Below are positions 49,723 through 58,626 of a DNA stretch of 64,000 nt, piece by piece. Source of the DNA: Thiocapsa sp. (GTDB lineage Bacteria > Pseudomonadota > Gammaproteobacteria > Chromatiales > Chromatiaceae); contig NZ_CP073760.1 of the NCBI RefSeq assembly GCF_018399035.1, forward strand, positions 5,580,501 to 5,644,500. Direction: 5' to 3'. Both the position numbers and the translations under genes were made by a program. Within the stretch, counting starts at the first letter, position 1, and each line of letters starts with the position of its first letter. The notes beneath the pieces were generated by a model. The model searched no databases and was not told where the DNA came from. It worked only from the letters and a program-made list of their open reading frames with translations.

Positions 49723-50709
49723 TCATCCGCCCGTCATCGACATAAATCGGATGACCTTTTCCGGGCGCTCGTTGAACTCGTGACGCTCGGGTTTCAACGC
49801 GATGGCCTGTTGCAGATGGTCGAGCAAGGCGTCATCCCCGATCCCGTCGCGCAGGAGCGGGCGCAGCGCGTAGCTGCTGTCCTGACCGAGACACAGATAC
49901 AGGGTGCCGTCGACCGTGAGGCGCACCCGGTTGCAGGTCTCGCAGAAGTGCTGCGAGATCGGTGTGATGAAACCGATCCGGGTCTCGGTCGCGCCGAGGC
50001 GGAAGTAGCGCGCCGGGCCGCCGCCCGGAAGGATGTCCGGGATCAGCGTGAATCGTTGCTCCAGGCGGCGACGCACCGTCTGGAGATCGAGATACTGATC
50101 CCGCGCGGCTTGACCGGTCGCGCCCATCGGCATGGTCTCGATCAGGCGCAGCGTAAAGCCGTTGTCCGCGCAGTAGCCGAGGATGTCCTCGATCTCCGCG
50201 TCGTTCACACCGCGCATGACGACGGTATTGACGCGAATCGGGGCGAAGCCGACCGCGCGTGCCGCCGCGATGCCGCGCAGCACCTTGTCGAGATCCCCGC
50301 CGGTGACCTGCTTGAAGACCTCGGGGCGCAGGCTGTCGAGGCTGACATTGAGCCGGCGCACGCCGGCACGATAGAGCGGCTCGGCGAGCGACTCCATGCG
50401 GGTGCAGTTGCTGGAGATGGAGAGATCATCCAGGCCGGGCAGCGCCGACAGCCCGGCGGCCAGCTCGGGCAGGTTGCGTCGCACCAGCGGCTCGCCGCCG
50501 GTGATGCGCACACGGCCCACCCCTAAAGCGGTGAAGGCGCCGACGACGCGGGTGATTTCCTCGAACGTGAGCCAGTGCTCGGGCTCCTCGAACCCCTTGA
50601 AGCCTTTCGGCAGGCAATAGCCGCAGCGCAGGTCGCAGCGGTCGGTGACGGACAGGCGCAGGTAGGCGATGCGTCGGCCGAAGGGGTCGGTGAGGGTCTG
50701 GTCGTTCAT
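49723..50709 (-). CDS. moaA: GTP 3',8-cyclase MoaA
   Basis: 328-residue radical SAM enzyme for the first step of molybdopterin synthesis. SAM cluster C25-x3-C29-x2-C32 in SVTDRCDLRCGYCLPKG; second cluster in QHFCETCNRVRLTVDGTLYL plus a later Cys; GTP-binding GGEPLVRRNLPEL; C-terminal Gly-Gly. It lies beside the molybdoenzyme operon that needs the cofactor. Monocistronic, with a GTTGTC satellite in its upstream region. Confidence 0.96.
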   Translation of the reverse strand: MNDQTLTDPFGRRIAYLRLSVTDRCDLRCGYCLPKGFKGFEEPEHWLTFEEITRVVGAFTALGVGRVRITGGEPLVRRNLPELAAGLSALPGLDDLSISSNCTRMESLAEPLYRAGVRRLNVSLDSLRPEVFKQVTGGDLDKVLRGIAAARAVGFAPIRVNTVVMRGVNDAEIEDILGYCADNGFTLRLIETMPMGATGQAARDQYLDLQTVRRRLEQRFTLIPDILPGGGPARYFRLGATETRIGFITPISQHFCETCNRVRLTVDGTLYLCLGQDSSYALRPLLRDGIGDDALLDHLQQAIALKPERHEFNERPEKVIRFMSMTGG

Positions 50710-50842
50710 GCGGTGATCCGATGAGACTCGAGGGTTGGGGTCAGGTGTCGAGCTGCGCAGGTCAACAGCGTTCTACGCATAGTGGGGTTTGTCCACGCAA
50801 GATTCGCGTCATGTCGGTACTGGAGCCGTGCCGAGATCATTA

Positions 50843-50904
<62 letters not shown>

Positions 50905-50970
50905 AAATGGTTTCGACACATCTGCCGTGCTGCAGGAGCACACGAGCCGGCAACAAAACATCAGTCGCTC

Positions 50971-50994
50971 GTGACATCCGCTCTGCGGTGTCAC
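50971..50994. repeat. REP-like palindrome (copy 3)
   Basis: GTGACATCCGCTCTGCGGTG followed by TCAC; flanks GCTC and GCATGCC as in copy 1, and CGATGGCCGGAGTGAC 40 bp on. Confidence 0.75.
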
Positions 50995-51094
50995 GCATGC
51001 CCCCGGCGCTCTGCGCCACGCGCCACGATGGCCGGAGTGACGAGCAAGGCCGTCATTTCAATCGCCCTGTTCGGCGGCTCGCGGCGACGAGGAC

Positions 51095-51430
51095 TCAGCT
51101 GCCGTCGCACAGTCCGAGCGGCGGGGGCTTGGCTCGGCTCTCGCTCGGTCCGGGCTGATGCGTCGAGTCCTGCGTCTGGCCGGTGTCGTTCGCGCGTTCG
51201 GATTCATCGAGCCCAAAACCTGCCGTCTCGGCATCCCGAATCGGTAGAGCGCGAGTCTCGCTCCCGGCCTCGCGTTGTCGCTCCGCATGGATCAACGCCT
51301 GAACCTGTGCGCGCTCCGTCGCGTCCTGAATGGTACCGCCGCCGAGATAGTCGTCGCCGGACAGCTCGGCGCGCAGCGCGGTGCTGGTCAGGCACGCGAC
51401 GAGGACGATCGGCAGCTTCCGCGACCGCAT
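51095..51430 (-). CDS. Small secreted hypothetical protein, last gene of the molybdoenzyme operon
   Basis: 111 residues: signal peptide (MRSRKLPIVLVACLTSTALR, cut near ALRA), then a polar, low-complexity region rich in Glu, Ser, Thr and Pro. Not recognised. It starts 42 bp after the torD stop on the same strand, so is probably co-transcribed. Confidence 0.55.
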   Translation of the reverse strand: MRSRKLPIVLVACLTSTALRAELSGDDYLGGGTIQDATERAQVQALIHAERQREAGSETRALPIRDAETAGFGLDESERANDTGQTQDSTHQPGPSESRAKPPPLGLCDGS

Positions 51431-51472
51431 GGTTCCGAAGCGCGCTCGCCGCGGAGCCGTGCTCGCCGGTGC

Positions 51473-52338
51473 TCAGCCGGGAGTCGCCATCCGATGCGAC
51501 GGCGCTGCCGGCGGGACCATGGTCGAGAGCCCCATGAGACGGTCGCGGTCGTCGACCGGGATCGCCACATGATCGCTGGGCAGACCGTCGGCCGCCAGAC
51601 GTGCCCGGATAATCGCCAGGTCCTCTTCGGTGATGGCTTTGCCGGAGAGCTGGCTGCGCAGACGTGCGATCTCGGGATCGATGGCCGGGGCGGGCGCCGC
51701 CTCGATCGGATTCAGCGCAACCTCGGCCCGAACGGCGCTCTCGAGGATCCGTGCAAGATGCCGATAGGGGTTGTCGGCCAGCTTGAAGCGACGGCCCGCC
51801 TCTTCGAGGTCGGCGCGGAAGGGGACGATCCACCGGGCGACAAAACTTGAGAGAAATTCGCCGGCCGCGATCGGCGGGGTGCCGCGCCGGTGATGCTTGC
51901 CTGCGACTCGGCGGCGAACAAGCGGGCCAAGAACTCCAGCTGGATCGAAAGGTGATCCGGCAGATCCTGCATGGCCACGTCCTTCTCCAGACCGCAACGC
52001 CGATAGCAGGTCTCCATCGCGGTGACGCTGCCGCCGGCGACCGTGCCGTCCAGATAGGCGCCCGTGTTCAGGCTTGGGTGCCGGTCGCCCGGCACCAGAA
52101 AGAGCCGCGAATAGATAACCAACAGGCGGTCTGTGTCGGGGATCTCGGTGATTGCTGCCCGGTAGTCCGACAGTGGTTCGCCGATGTCGTAGCCACGGTC
52201 CGAGGCCAGCTCGGCGAGATCCTCCGGCAAGGCATCGCGGAGCAGCTCCAGACTTTCCGGAGCCTGCGGTATCGCGAAGGCTCGCGCCAGACAGAGAAAA
52301 AACTCGGATGTGGTCGCGAGTGTCGCGTCGGTCGTCAT
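51473..52338 (-). pseudogene. TorD-family molybdoenzyme chaperone, frameshifted
   Basis: Cytoplasmic chaperone that keeps the Tat-exported catalytic subunit folded for cofactor insertion. The N-terminal part shows FLCLARAFAIPQAPESLELL, YSRLFLVPGDRHPSLNTGAY, YRRCGL and LPDHLSIQLEFLARLFAAE; the C-terminal part (AAGEFLSSFVARWIVPFRAD) is in another frame. A C4 run near 51878 that would need five C restores ITGAAPPPIAAGEFL. The start is 5 bp after the NrfD stop. Probably a sequence error given its intact partners. Confidence 0.82.
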
Positions 52339-52342
52339 CGGA

Positions 52343-53497
52343 TCACCCCTCGCGCCCGAGACCCAAGGTCACCTCCCCGAAGGCGTTGACCGCATTCGAC
52401 AGGAAGATGGCGACCAGCAGGAGCAGCCATTCGGTGGGCGAGGGCGCATAGCTCAGCAGCTCCGGTGCCCAGGACCCCTTGAACAGCGGCACCAACTGAC
52501 CGCCGATGATGTATTCGTAGCGCGAGATCAGCAGTGCGTTCATGACCAGCAGCGACGCCAGGATCTGCGCCCACGGGCGGATGCGCGTACCGGGATACAT
52601 CAGCAGCACGAGCGGCAGCAGCAGTCCGATGAAGATCTCGGCGAAAAACAGCGGCGAGGTGGCGAGCGTCTGCCAGACCTGCAACCCCTCTGCATTGCCG
52701 TAGAGCCCGCTGCTCATGCGTGCGAGGACGAACAGAAGATGGATGAAAATCGCCAGGGCCAAGAGGCCGGACAAGCGGTCGTTGAAGAGTCGTTTGACGC
52801 TGTCCGGAACCGCCGCCGCGTTGAAGGCGTAGGCGAGATAGGTGAAGAAGATGATGAAGGCGAGCCCGCCCAGGAGCGACTCGAAGATGAAGGCGACCGG
52901 GATATCGCCCGAGGCCCAGAAGGGCCGAAAGCTTTGGGAGCCGTAGACGACGCCCGCGATGGCCGTGACGCCGAGTGCCAGCGCCAGTGTGATCATCGCG
53001 TTGATCCGCAGATCCTGCATGCGCCAATCCGCCTTCATCATCCGCGCCTGCAGGATCAGGAGCGAAATGACATAGAAGCTCACCGCCATGACCTTCCAGT
53101 AGAGCGGCGAGCTGAAGGCGAAGCTGAAGGGGATCGCCCAGAGTGCGCGCAGCGGGTGGCCCAGCTCCATCATCAGGACCGCAACCCCGCCGATCAGGCC
53201 GGCCAGCGCCAGCCAGAGCGCGCGCCGAACGATGGGTCGAAAGTCCTCCCCGCCGAAGATCAGGGCCATCGAGGCGATCATCGCCAGCCCCGTGGAGGTC
53301 AGGAGGAAATAGTCGTAGATGACAATCGGAAAGCCCCAGAAGAGGCCGAGGTTGCTGCTGTTGTAGGCGGCGTGACCCTCCGCCATCAGGTTGCTGATGG
53401 CAATCCCGCCGGCAATGCCGAGCCCGATCAGGGCGAGCAGCATGATGCCGAGCTGTTTGCTCGTGATCTCTTTGTTTGAAACAGTGACGCTGGTCAT
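52343..53497 (-). CDS. NrfD/PsrC-family membrane subunit of the molybdoenzyme
   Basis: 384-residue quinone-interacting membrane anchor with about ten hydrophobic helices, for example ITSKQLGIMLLALIGLGIAG near the start and PTEWLLLLVAIFLSNAVNAF near the end. The NrfD-type E-x-x-H region ELGHPLRALWAI is present. It has no haem or Fe-S motifs, as expected. It lies between the Fe-S subunit and the TorD chaperone, the order of polysulfide-reductase-like operons. Confidence 0.88.
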   Translation of the reverse strand: MTSVTVSNKEITSKQLGIMLLALIGLGIAGGIAISNLMAEGHAAYNSSNLGLFWGFPIVIYDYFLLTSTGLAMIASMALIFGGEDFRPIVRRALWLALAGLIGGVAVLMMELGHPLRALWAIPFSFAFSSPLYWKVMAVSFYVISLLILQARMMKADWRMQDLRINAMITLALALGVTAIAGVVYGSQSFRPFWASGDIPVAFIFESLLGGLAFIIFFTYLAYAFNAAAVPDSVKRLFNDRLSGLLALAIFIHLLFVLARMSSGLYGNAEGLQVWQTLATSPLFFAEIFIGLLLPLVLLMYPGTRIRPWAQILASLLVMNALLISRYEYIIGGQLVPLFKGSWAPELLSYAPSPTEWLLLLVAIFLSNAVNAFGEVTLGLGREG

Positions 53498-53512
53498 GGT
53501 GATCTCCTCCCC

Positions 53513-54277
53513 TTAGCCCTTGTCCGAATCGCTCATGCTGCGCAACGACGGCACCGAGGCCGTCGCGCCGCCCGAGAGGTAATAGACCTGCGGTTTGTTG
53601 CCGGTCTCGTCCTTCAGGCGCACGCCGCGCTTGTCCGCGATCATCTTGTTGACGTTGCTGTTGGGCTGATCCAGATCGCCGAAGAAGCGGGCCTTCGGGG
53701 CGCACACCCGCACGCAGGCCGGCACGTATTCCTTGAGCTCCGGGATATCTTCGTCGAGATCGGCCACACCCTTCGGCGCCTTGCTGACCTTGTGGTAGCA
53801 GAAGGTGCACTTGGAGACGACGCCGTGCGGCTGGATGCCGATCCCGCGCGAGGGATCATCCTGCGGACCCTTGTAAGGCGGATCCCACTGGCGGCCCGCC
53901 TCGCTCGGGAAGACCCCGCGGATATCCGGCTGCACCACCGCCTTCTCGTCGACATAGAAGCGCACGCCGTACGGGCAGGCGACCTGACAGTATTTGCAGC
54001 CGATGCACTTGTTGTAGTCCATCAGCACGAAGCCGCCGTCCGGGTCCTTGTAGGTCGCCTTGGTCGGGCAGACCGACACGCAGGAGGGGTTCTCGCAATG
54101 CATGCAGGGCCGCGGGAACCACATCAGCTTCACGTTCGGATAGGTGCCTTCGTGATAGAAGAGCACGTCCTGCCAGTTCTCGCTGGGCAGGCGGTTGTTC
54201 TCCATCGCGCAGGCCGTCGTGCAGGCTTGGCAGCCGGTGCACGTGTCCAGATCGATGACCATTCCCCATTTCGCCAT
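53513..54277 (-). CDS. Four-cluster Fe-S electron-transfer subunit
   Basis: 254-residue ferredoxin-type subunit with four Cys groups, CTGCQACTTAC, CMHCENPSCVSVC, CIGCKYCQVAC and CTFCYHK...CVRVC, enough for four [4Fe-4S] clusters. PsrB/TtrB/DmsB-like. It has no signal peptide and would be carried to the periplasm with the Tat-dependent catalytic subunit. Preceded by a 200-bp gap with two inverted repeats. Confidence 0.93.
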   Translation of the reverse strand: MAKWGMVIDLDTCTGCQACTTACAMENNRLPSENWQDVLFYHEGTYPNVKLMWFPRPCMHCENPSCVSVCPTKATYKDPDGGFVLMDYNKCIGCKYCQVACPYGVRFYVDEKAVVQPDIRGVFPSEAGRQWDPPYKGPQDDPSRGIGIQPHGVVSKCTFCYHKVSKAPKGVADLDEDIPELKEYVPACVRVCAPKARFFGDLDQPNSNVNKMIADKRGVRLKDETGNKPQVYYLSGGATASVPSLRSMSDSDKG

Positions 54278-54294
54278 TTCTGCATCCTCAATGA

Positions 54295-54380
54295 TTGAAT
54301 CGCGTTTGGTACGACGGGCCAGCGTCGAGTGTGTCGTCGGTCTCGCAGGTCTTCCGCAACGTCGGCGCGACGCGATTTAA
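54295..54380. repeat. 86-bp inverted-repeat element (copy 3, diverged ends)
   Basis: TTGAATCGCGTT (54295-54306) and GACGCGATTTAA (54369-54380): ends match the element at 2283-2368 with a few changes, the length is identical (86 bp), the interior differs. Located between two operon genes, as with copies 1 and 2. Confidence 0.55.
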
Positions 54381-54397
54381 GTGTTGTCTTTAAAATC

Positions 54398-54485
54398 CTT
54401 GAGCCGCGCCCGGCGGAGGTCTTTGATACCCGCCGAACGCTGCTCGACTCTCAAGCGTTGCGATTGGGCTCAGGCGCGGCTCAAG
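54398..54485. repeat. 13-bp perfect inverted repeat overlapping the catalytic-subunit stop codon
   Basis: CTTGAGCCGCGCC (54398-54410) and GGCGCGGCTCAAG (54473-54485). The right arm includes the stop codon of the catalytic subunit; the hairpin lies between it and the Fe-S subunit gene and could shield the 3' end of the upstream mRNA or set the ratio of subunits. Confidence 0.7.
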
Positions 54486-56964
54486 CAGGGGCGATGCTCA
54501 CCTTGGTGGTGTAGTAGCTGCACTGCCCCGTGATGCGGTCGGATTGATTGACCGTGATCTCGCCGCAATGCCCCGGCAGGCGATCCTTGGCCCAGCGGCC
54601 CATCGCCCAGTGGCCGTGCTCCATCGGGTAAACGATGGTGTCGGGCCGGCAACCCTCGTAATACTTGCAATAGCCTTCGATACTGCCGAGGTCGGATGTC
54701 AGGCGGACCCTCGCGCCGTTCGCGATGCCGCGTTCGCGCGCGGTTTGCGGATTGATCTCGATGTAGGCGGTCTTGCTCCCGCCCAGCACGGGTTGCAGGT
54801 TGGCGATGGCGACGGGGAGATTCGCACCGCGACCCTCGGCATGCATCGCGACCTTGGGCGTGACCATATAAAGGTCACCGCCGCCCGGATGGACCGGCTC
54901 TTCCCAATGCGGGAACATCAACTTTCTCGGGTCGCGCCCGGTCTTCTGCGCGATCCAGTCGGCATTGGACTCGAGCCAACCGGAACGCAGCTCGAACTTG
55001 CCCGAGTCGGTCTTGAAGAGGTTTTCCTTCACCTCCTCCTCGGTCATGAGGGTGGCGTAGTCCTGGCCGTCCCAGGTGTAGAAGTCGCCGTCGACGAAGC
55101 GATAGATGTAGGGCTTCTTGTACCAGACGCCCTGTTCCTTCCAGCTCTCGAAGTCATTGACCCCGTTGTCGCCCGGATCCGTCGCGAAGCCTTTGGCCAG
55201 ATGGCGGATGACGTTCTCGGTGTTGTCCAGCGCCTTGTAGTAATCGCCCATCGGTCCCTTGATCCGCTTGCCGATCTCGATCAGGGTGTCGCCGTAATAC
55301 TGGGTGTCGTAGAGCGGCTTGATGGCCGGCACCCGCAGCTGTGTCATCGGCCATCCCTGGAAGGGGTAGGTCGGCGCGTCCTGCAGGCGCTCCAGGTAGG
55401 TGTGATCGGGCAGGATCAGATCGGCGAACATGGCGCTCTCGCCCGGGAAGGGCGAGGTGTCGATGACGAACAGCTCCTTGAGCGCCTCTTCCCAGACCTG
55501 ACCGTTCGGCGCCGTCCAGATCGGGTTGGTCAGATAGAACATGACGGTGTCGAGCTTGTAGGGGTTGCCGGCGAGCGAGTTGGGCCCGAGCTCCTGGAGC
55601 ATGTTCTTGGCCAGCAGATAGCCGTCCTTGTCGCCCTTCAGATCGATGCGCGGCTGTGTCTTCCAGGGGCCGTTTGCGGCGTAGTCGTCGGTGAAGTCCT
55701 TCGCATCGACCGGCATGGGCCCGTAAGAGGGACCCATCTGGTACATGAGTCCGCCCTTGGCGTAGATGGAGCCGACCAGGGCGTTGAGCGCATGGATCGC
55801 CATGCCGTTCAGCACGCCGTTGGAATGGGCATGGGCGCCGCGCTCGAAGAGCGCGATGCTCGGCCGGGTCGTGCCGAACTCGCGGGCGGTGGCCAGGATG
55901 TCGCGCTCGTAGAGGTCGGTGACCTCGGCGGCCCAGGCCGGGGTGCGGTCCTTGAGCTCGGTGTTCCACCAGTCGACCAGGCCCTTGACCCATTTCTCCT
56001 TGAACAGCGCTGGGTCGACCGTCTCGCCGGTCTTGAAGCGATTCACCCCGTCGTTGAAATCGCCGACGAAGGAGCGCTCCCAGAGTCCCTCGGTGAGGAT
56101 CACATGGGCGATCGCCAGCGCCAGCGCGCCGTCGGTGCCGGGCTTGATCATGAGCGCCCGATCCGAGCCGGCGAGCGTGGTGTTGATGTGGATGTCGACC
56201 GCGGTGATCCGGGTCTTGGGCACCTTCACGCCGCGGATGTAGCCCCACACCTGCATGTTGTGGTTGTAGGGCCGGAAGGCTTCCAGGAAGCCGACGCCGA
56301 ACATGAGCAGCATGTTGGCGTTGGCGTAGTCATAGGCGTTGTAGCTGCCGATCCCGTCGAGCGCCTTTTTCGACAGAATGCTGCCGTCCGAGCACATCGA
56401 TGAGTGACCGATGGCGACATTCGGCGAGCCATAGAGCTCCCCGAAGGTGCCCTGCAAACCGGCGCAGGAGGCGCCCCAGCCGCGGCCGTAGCAGAGTGCG
56501 AAGCGATGCGACTCGCCTTTATCGCGCAGCCTGTTCAGCCGCTCGGCGACCGTGTCGAGTGCCTCCTCCCAGGAGATGGGCACGAATCCGGGGTCCTCGT
56601 CGCGCCCCTTGTTTGGGTTGGTGCGCTTCATCGGCCCCTTGAAGCGGTCGGGATCGTAGAGGATGTAGGTTCCGAGCGGCCCCTTGGGGCAGAGCTTGCC
56701 GTTGGAGATGGGGTGCTCGGTGCTGCCGTAGATGGCATGCACGCGTCCGTCGGTGGTGTAGACATCGATGCCGCAACGCGCCGGGCACTGATGGCAGATG
56801 TTTTTGGTGATCTTGGTCTCGCCCGGCGTGGTGGCCGCTTGCGCCTCGGCCTCGCGCAGCGTGGTCAGGGCGCCTCCGCCCAAGCCGACCGCGCCCAAGG
56901 CGCCGGCCGTGCCGCTGGCCTGCAGGAAGCGGCGGCGCGAGAGTCCTGTGCTCGGGATGTCCAT
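54481..56964 (-). CDS. Tat-exported molybdopterin oxidoreductase catalytic subunit (Psr/Phs/Ttr-like)
   Basis: 827-residue DMSO-reductase-family enzyme. Twin-arginine signal SRRRFLQASG (residues 9-18), [4Fe-4S] motif C57-x2-C60-x3-C64...C92, then HSSMCSDGS near residue 190, where Cys is the likely Mo ligand as in polysulfide/thiosulfate reductases and periplasmic nitrate reductases. The C-terminal molydopterin-dinucleotide domain begins near DLYMVTPKVAMHAEGR. The substrate cannot be fixed by eye; polysulfide, thiosulfate or tetrathionate reduction (or the reverse) is likely from family and context. Confidence 0.9.
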   Translation of the reverse strand: MDIPSTGLSRRRFLQASGTAGALGAVGLGGGALTTLREAEAQAATTPGETKITKNICHQCPARCGIDVYTTDGRVHAIYGSTEHPISNGKLCPKGPLGTYILYDPDRFKGPMKRTNPNKGRDEDPGFVPISWEEALDTVAERLNRLRDKGESHRFALCYGRGWGASCAGLQGTFGELYGSPNVAIGHSSMCSDGSILSKKALDGIGSYNAYDYANANMLLMFGVGFLEAFRPYNHNMQVWGYIRGVKVPKTRITAVDIHINTTLAGSDRALMIKPGTDGALALAIAHVILTEGLWERSFVGDFNDGVNRFKTGETVDPALFKEKWVKGLVDWWNTELKDRTPAWAAEVTDLYERDILATAREFGTTRPSIALFERGAHAHSNGVLNGMAIHALNALVGSIYAKGGLMYQMGPSYGPMPVDAKDFTDDYAANGPWKTQPRIDLKGDKDGYLLAKNMLQELGPNSLAGNPYKLDTVMFYLTNPIWTAPNGQVWEEALKELFVIDTSPFPGESAMFADLILPDHTYLERLQDAPTYPFQGWPMTQLRVPAIKPLYDTQYYGDTLIEIGKRIKGPMGDYYKALDNTENVIRHLAKGFATDPGDNGVNDFESWKEQGVWYKKPYIYRFVDGDFYTWDGQDYATLMTEEEVKENLFKTDSGKFELRSGWLESNADWIAQKTGRDPRKLMFPHWEEPVHPGGGDLYMVTPKVAMHAEGRGANLPVAIANLQPVLGGSKTAYIEINPQTARERGIANGARVRLTSDLGSIEGYCKYYEGCRPDTIVYPMEHGHWAMGRWAKDRLPGHCGEITVNQSDRITGQCSYYTTKVSIAPA

Positions 56965-57021
56965 CGGTGGTCTCCTTTGGTTTTTGTTGTTGGGTGGGAT
57001 TCTTTAGCGTCTTGCCTTCGG

Positions 57022-57057
57022 TTATTGGTTATTGGTTATTGGTGATCGGTGATTGGT
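57022..57057. repeat. Heptanucleotide repeat TTATTGG/TGATYGG
   Basis: Three TTATTGG units followed by TGATCGG and TGATTGG, ending in a T run. It overlaps the end of the ferredoxin-like gene and provides its last codons (NHRSPITNNQ). Confidence 0.85.
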
Positions 57058-58224
57058 TTTTCGGCCTTCGGGCTCTGGTGTGTTGGTCTGGCGGCTAAAC
57101 GCCAGGAAGGCACTGCGGGCGAAGTCGCGATCGCGTCGGCATGCCGGGCAGACGGGTTCGGGGTTGCTGTGCTCCGCTCCGCATTCGGGACAGGTTCGTG
57201 TCGTATGTCGGGTGAGGCGTTTTGGTGCTCGGTCGGTCGTCGTCTCGCCCGAGCCATCGAGTTTCAGTGCCTGCTCGGGGCAGAGTCGGGTGCAGAGATC
57301 GCAGGCGATGCAGGCGGCGGCGTCGAAGCGCAGACCCCGCGCTGCGTCGTCGGCGTATCCCGTGAGCGCGCCGGTGGGGCAGGCGCTGGCGCAGACGCGG
57401 TGGTCGGCGCAGTCATGGTTTGCCGTCAGGCTCGGGAAGAGCCGTGCGGGCAGGGGGCGCTCGGCTGCCGAGAGGCGTTGCAGGGCGGCGAGCAGGCGTT
57501 GGCGGCCGAGGCCCGCGTTTTGGGCCGGCGGAGTCGCGTGCGGCGCCGGCGCCGGTTGGCTGGTCCGAAGCGCTTGTCCAGTAAAGAGCGCGCGTCGGCT
57601 GACCCGCGATTCCAGCAGCGGCTCGCCCAGGTCCTCGACCATGCGGGCGGCGGGCAGGGGCATCGCGATCAGGCGCGGCCCATCGGTCGGGGCCACCCCG
57701 CAAGCCTCAAGCAGCCGTCGTACTTCGTCGATGACGGGTGCAGCGGGGTGGGTGTCGGGATGCTCGCGTCCCCCGGCCGGACAGCGGGCGCAGAAGCCGC
57801 GATCGAGCAGGGCGACGGGGCGTCCGTCGGCCTCGGCCGTCAGCTCGGCGAGTGTGGCGGTGGAGAGTCCCCCGAGACAGGGCACCCGCACGGCACCGCT
57901 CGGCGAGTCCTTGGCCGGCACGCGCCAGCAATCGATCGCGATCATCCCGCTCGTCGTCGGCGTGATTGCGAATCCGGGCACGGACAGCGCTTCGGTCGGA
58001 CAAGCCACCACGCAACGCCCGCAGTCCACGCAGCCCACGGCCAACTCGGGTCCCTTCGATGTCGCGACCAGCGCGCCGGTTGGACAGGCGTCCATGCAGT
58101 CTCGACAGGACAGCTCCGGGAACCGCGCGGGGATGCAGGCGTCTGCGTGAATGGCGAGGCGGGTGGTCGGCCCGAGCGCTCGCGCAGGGTGGCGGTCGGG
58201 ACGATGCACGTTGACTGTTGTCAT
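57022..58224 (-). CDS. Multi-cluster ferredoxin-like protein, first gene of the molybdoenzyme operon
   Basis: 400-residue soluble protein with four ferredoxin-type Cys groups (CRDCMDACPTG, CVDCGRCVVACPTE, CADHRVCASACPTG, CIACDLCTRLCPEQ) arranged as two pairs separated by about 230 residues, and a C-terminal zinc-ribbon-like CPECGAEHSNPEPVCPAC. The centre (residues 90-240) has further Cys (PCLGG, FCARCPAGG) and may be a separate domain. The last ten residues come from a heptanucleotide repeat. Probably an electron donor or maturation factor; not assigned to a named family. Confidence 0.75.
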   Translation of the reverse strand: MTTVNVHRPDRHPARALGPTTRLAIHADACIPARFPELSCRDCMDACPTGALVATSKGPELAVGCVDCGRCVVACPTEALSVPGFAITPTTSGMIAIDCWRVPAKDSPSGAVRVPCLGGLSTATLAELTAEADGRPVALLDRGFCARCPAGGREHPDTHPAAPVIDEVRRLLEACGVAPTDGPRLIAMPLPAARMVEDLGEPLLESRVSRRALFTGQALRTSQPAPAPHATPPAQNAGLGRQRLLAALQRLSAAERPLPARLFPSLTANHDCADHRVCASACPTGALTGYADDAARGLRFDAAACIACDLCTRLCPEQALKLDGSGETTTDRAPKRLTRHTTRTCPECGAEHSNPEPVCPACRRDRDFARSAFLAFSRQTNTPEPEGRKTNHRSPITNNQ

Positions 58225-58287
58225 ACCGATTCAGTGGTGCTCGATGGGGTCGAGGGTGGGCGATTCGGGTTTGGGTGAGCTTCGGAT

Positions 58288-58303
58288 AGCATTCGACATA
58301 CCA
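58288..58303 (-). promoter_or_regulatory. Candidate sigma-54 promoter of the molybdoenzyme operon
   Basis: On the minus strand TGGTATGTCGAATGCT: GG at -24 and GC at -12 with the required 10-bp spacing, compared with consensus TGGCACG-N4-TTGC. It ends 64 bp upstream of the first gene. Consistent with the sigma-54 activator encoded at 61661-62959. Confidence 0.5.
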
Positions 58304-58393
58304 GAGCAGCTTGCTGAGTTTTGCAGGTCATTGACATCCAAAATAAAAAACAGAGGCGTCGGATCAGCGCCGACCCCGTCGGGACGGCGCACG

Positions 58394-58501
58394 GTTACCA
58401 AAAGGTAACGCGACGCCCCGCATCCCTGCTGAAAAGCACGGTAAAATAGATGGGTGGGATAGTCGTAACGCGTATCCGCCTGCGTTACCGAAAGTAAACG
58501 C
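58394..58501. promoter_or_regulatory. GTTACC palindromes, candidate enhancer sites
   Basis: GTTACC-AAAA-GGTAAC (58394-58409) is perfect. GTAACGC (58465-58471) and GCGTTACCGAAAGTAAACGC (58482-58501) repeat the same half-sites. They lie 90-215 bp upstream of the sigma-54-like promoter, the usual distance for activator binding. The intergenic region 58225-58626 contains no gene. Confidence 0.55.
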
Positions 58502-58626
58502 AGTGGCGAGCGCGCTGGATGGCCGGGACGAGAGAGGCAATGGCCCGCAGTCAAATTGGTGTGTACGCGCCGTCTGCGCCATACTGACCGTGTCGAAATC
58601 AGAGAGACTGATCGAGGGTTTGCACC

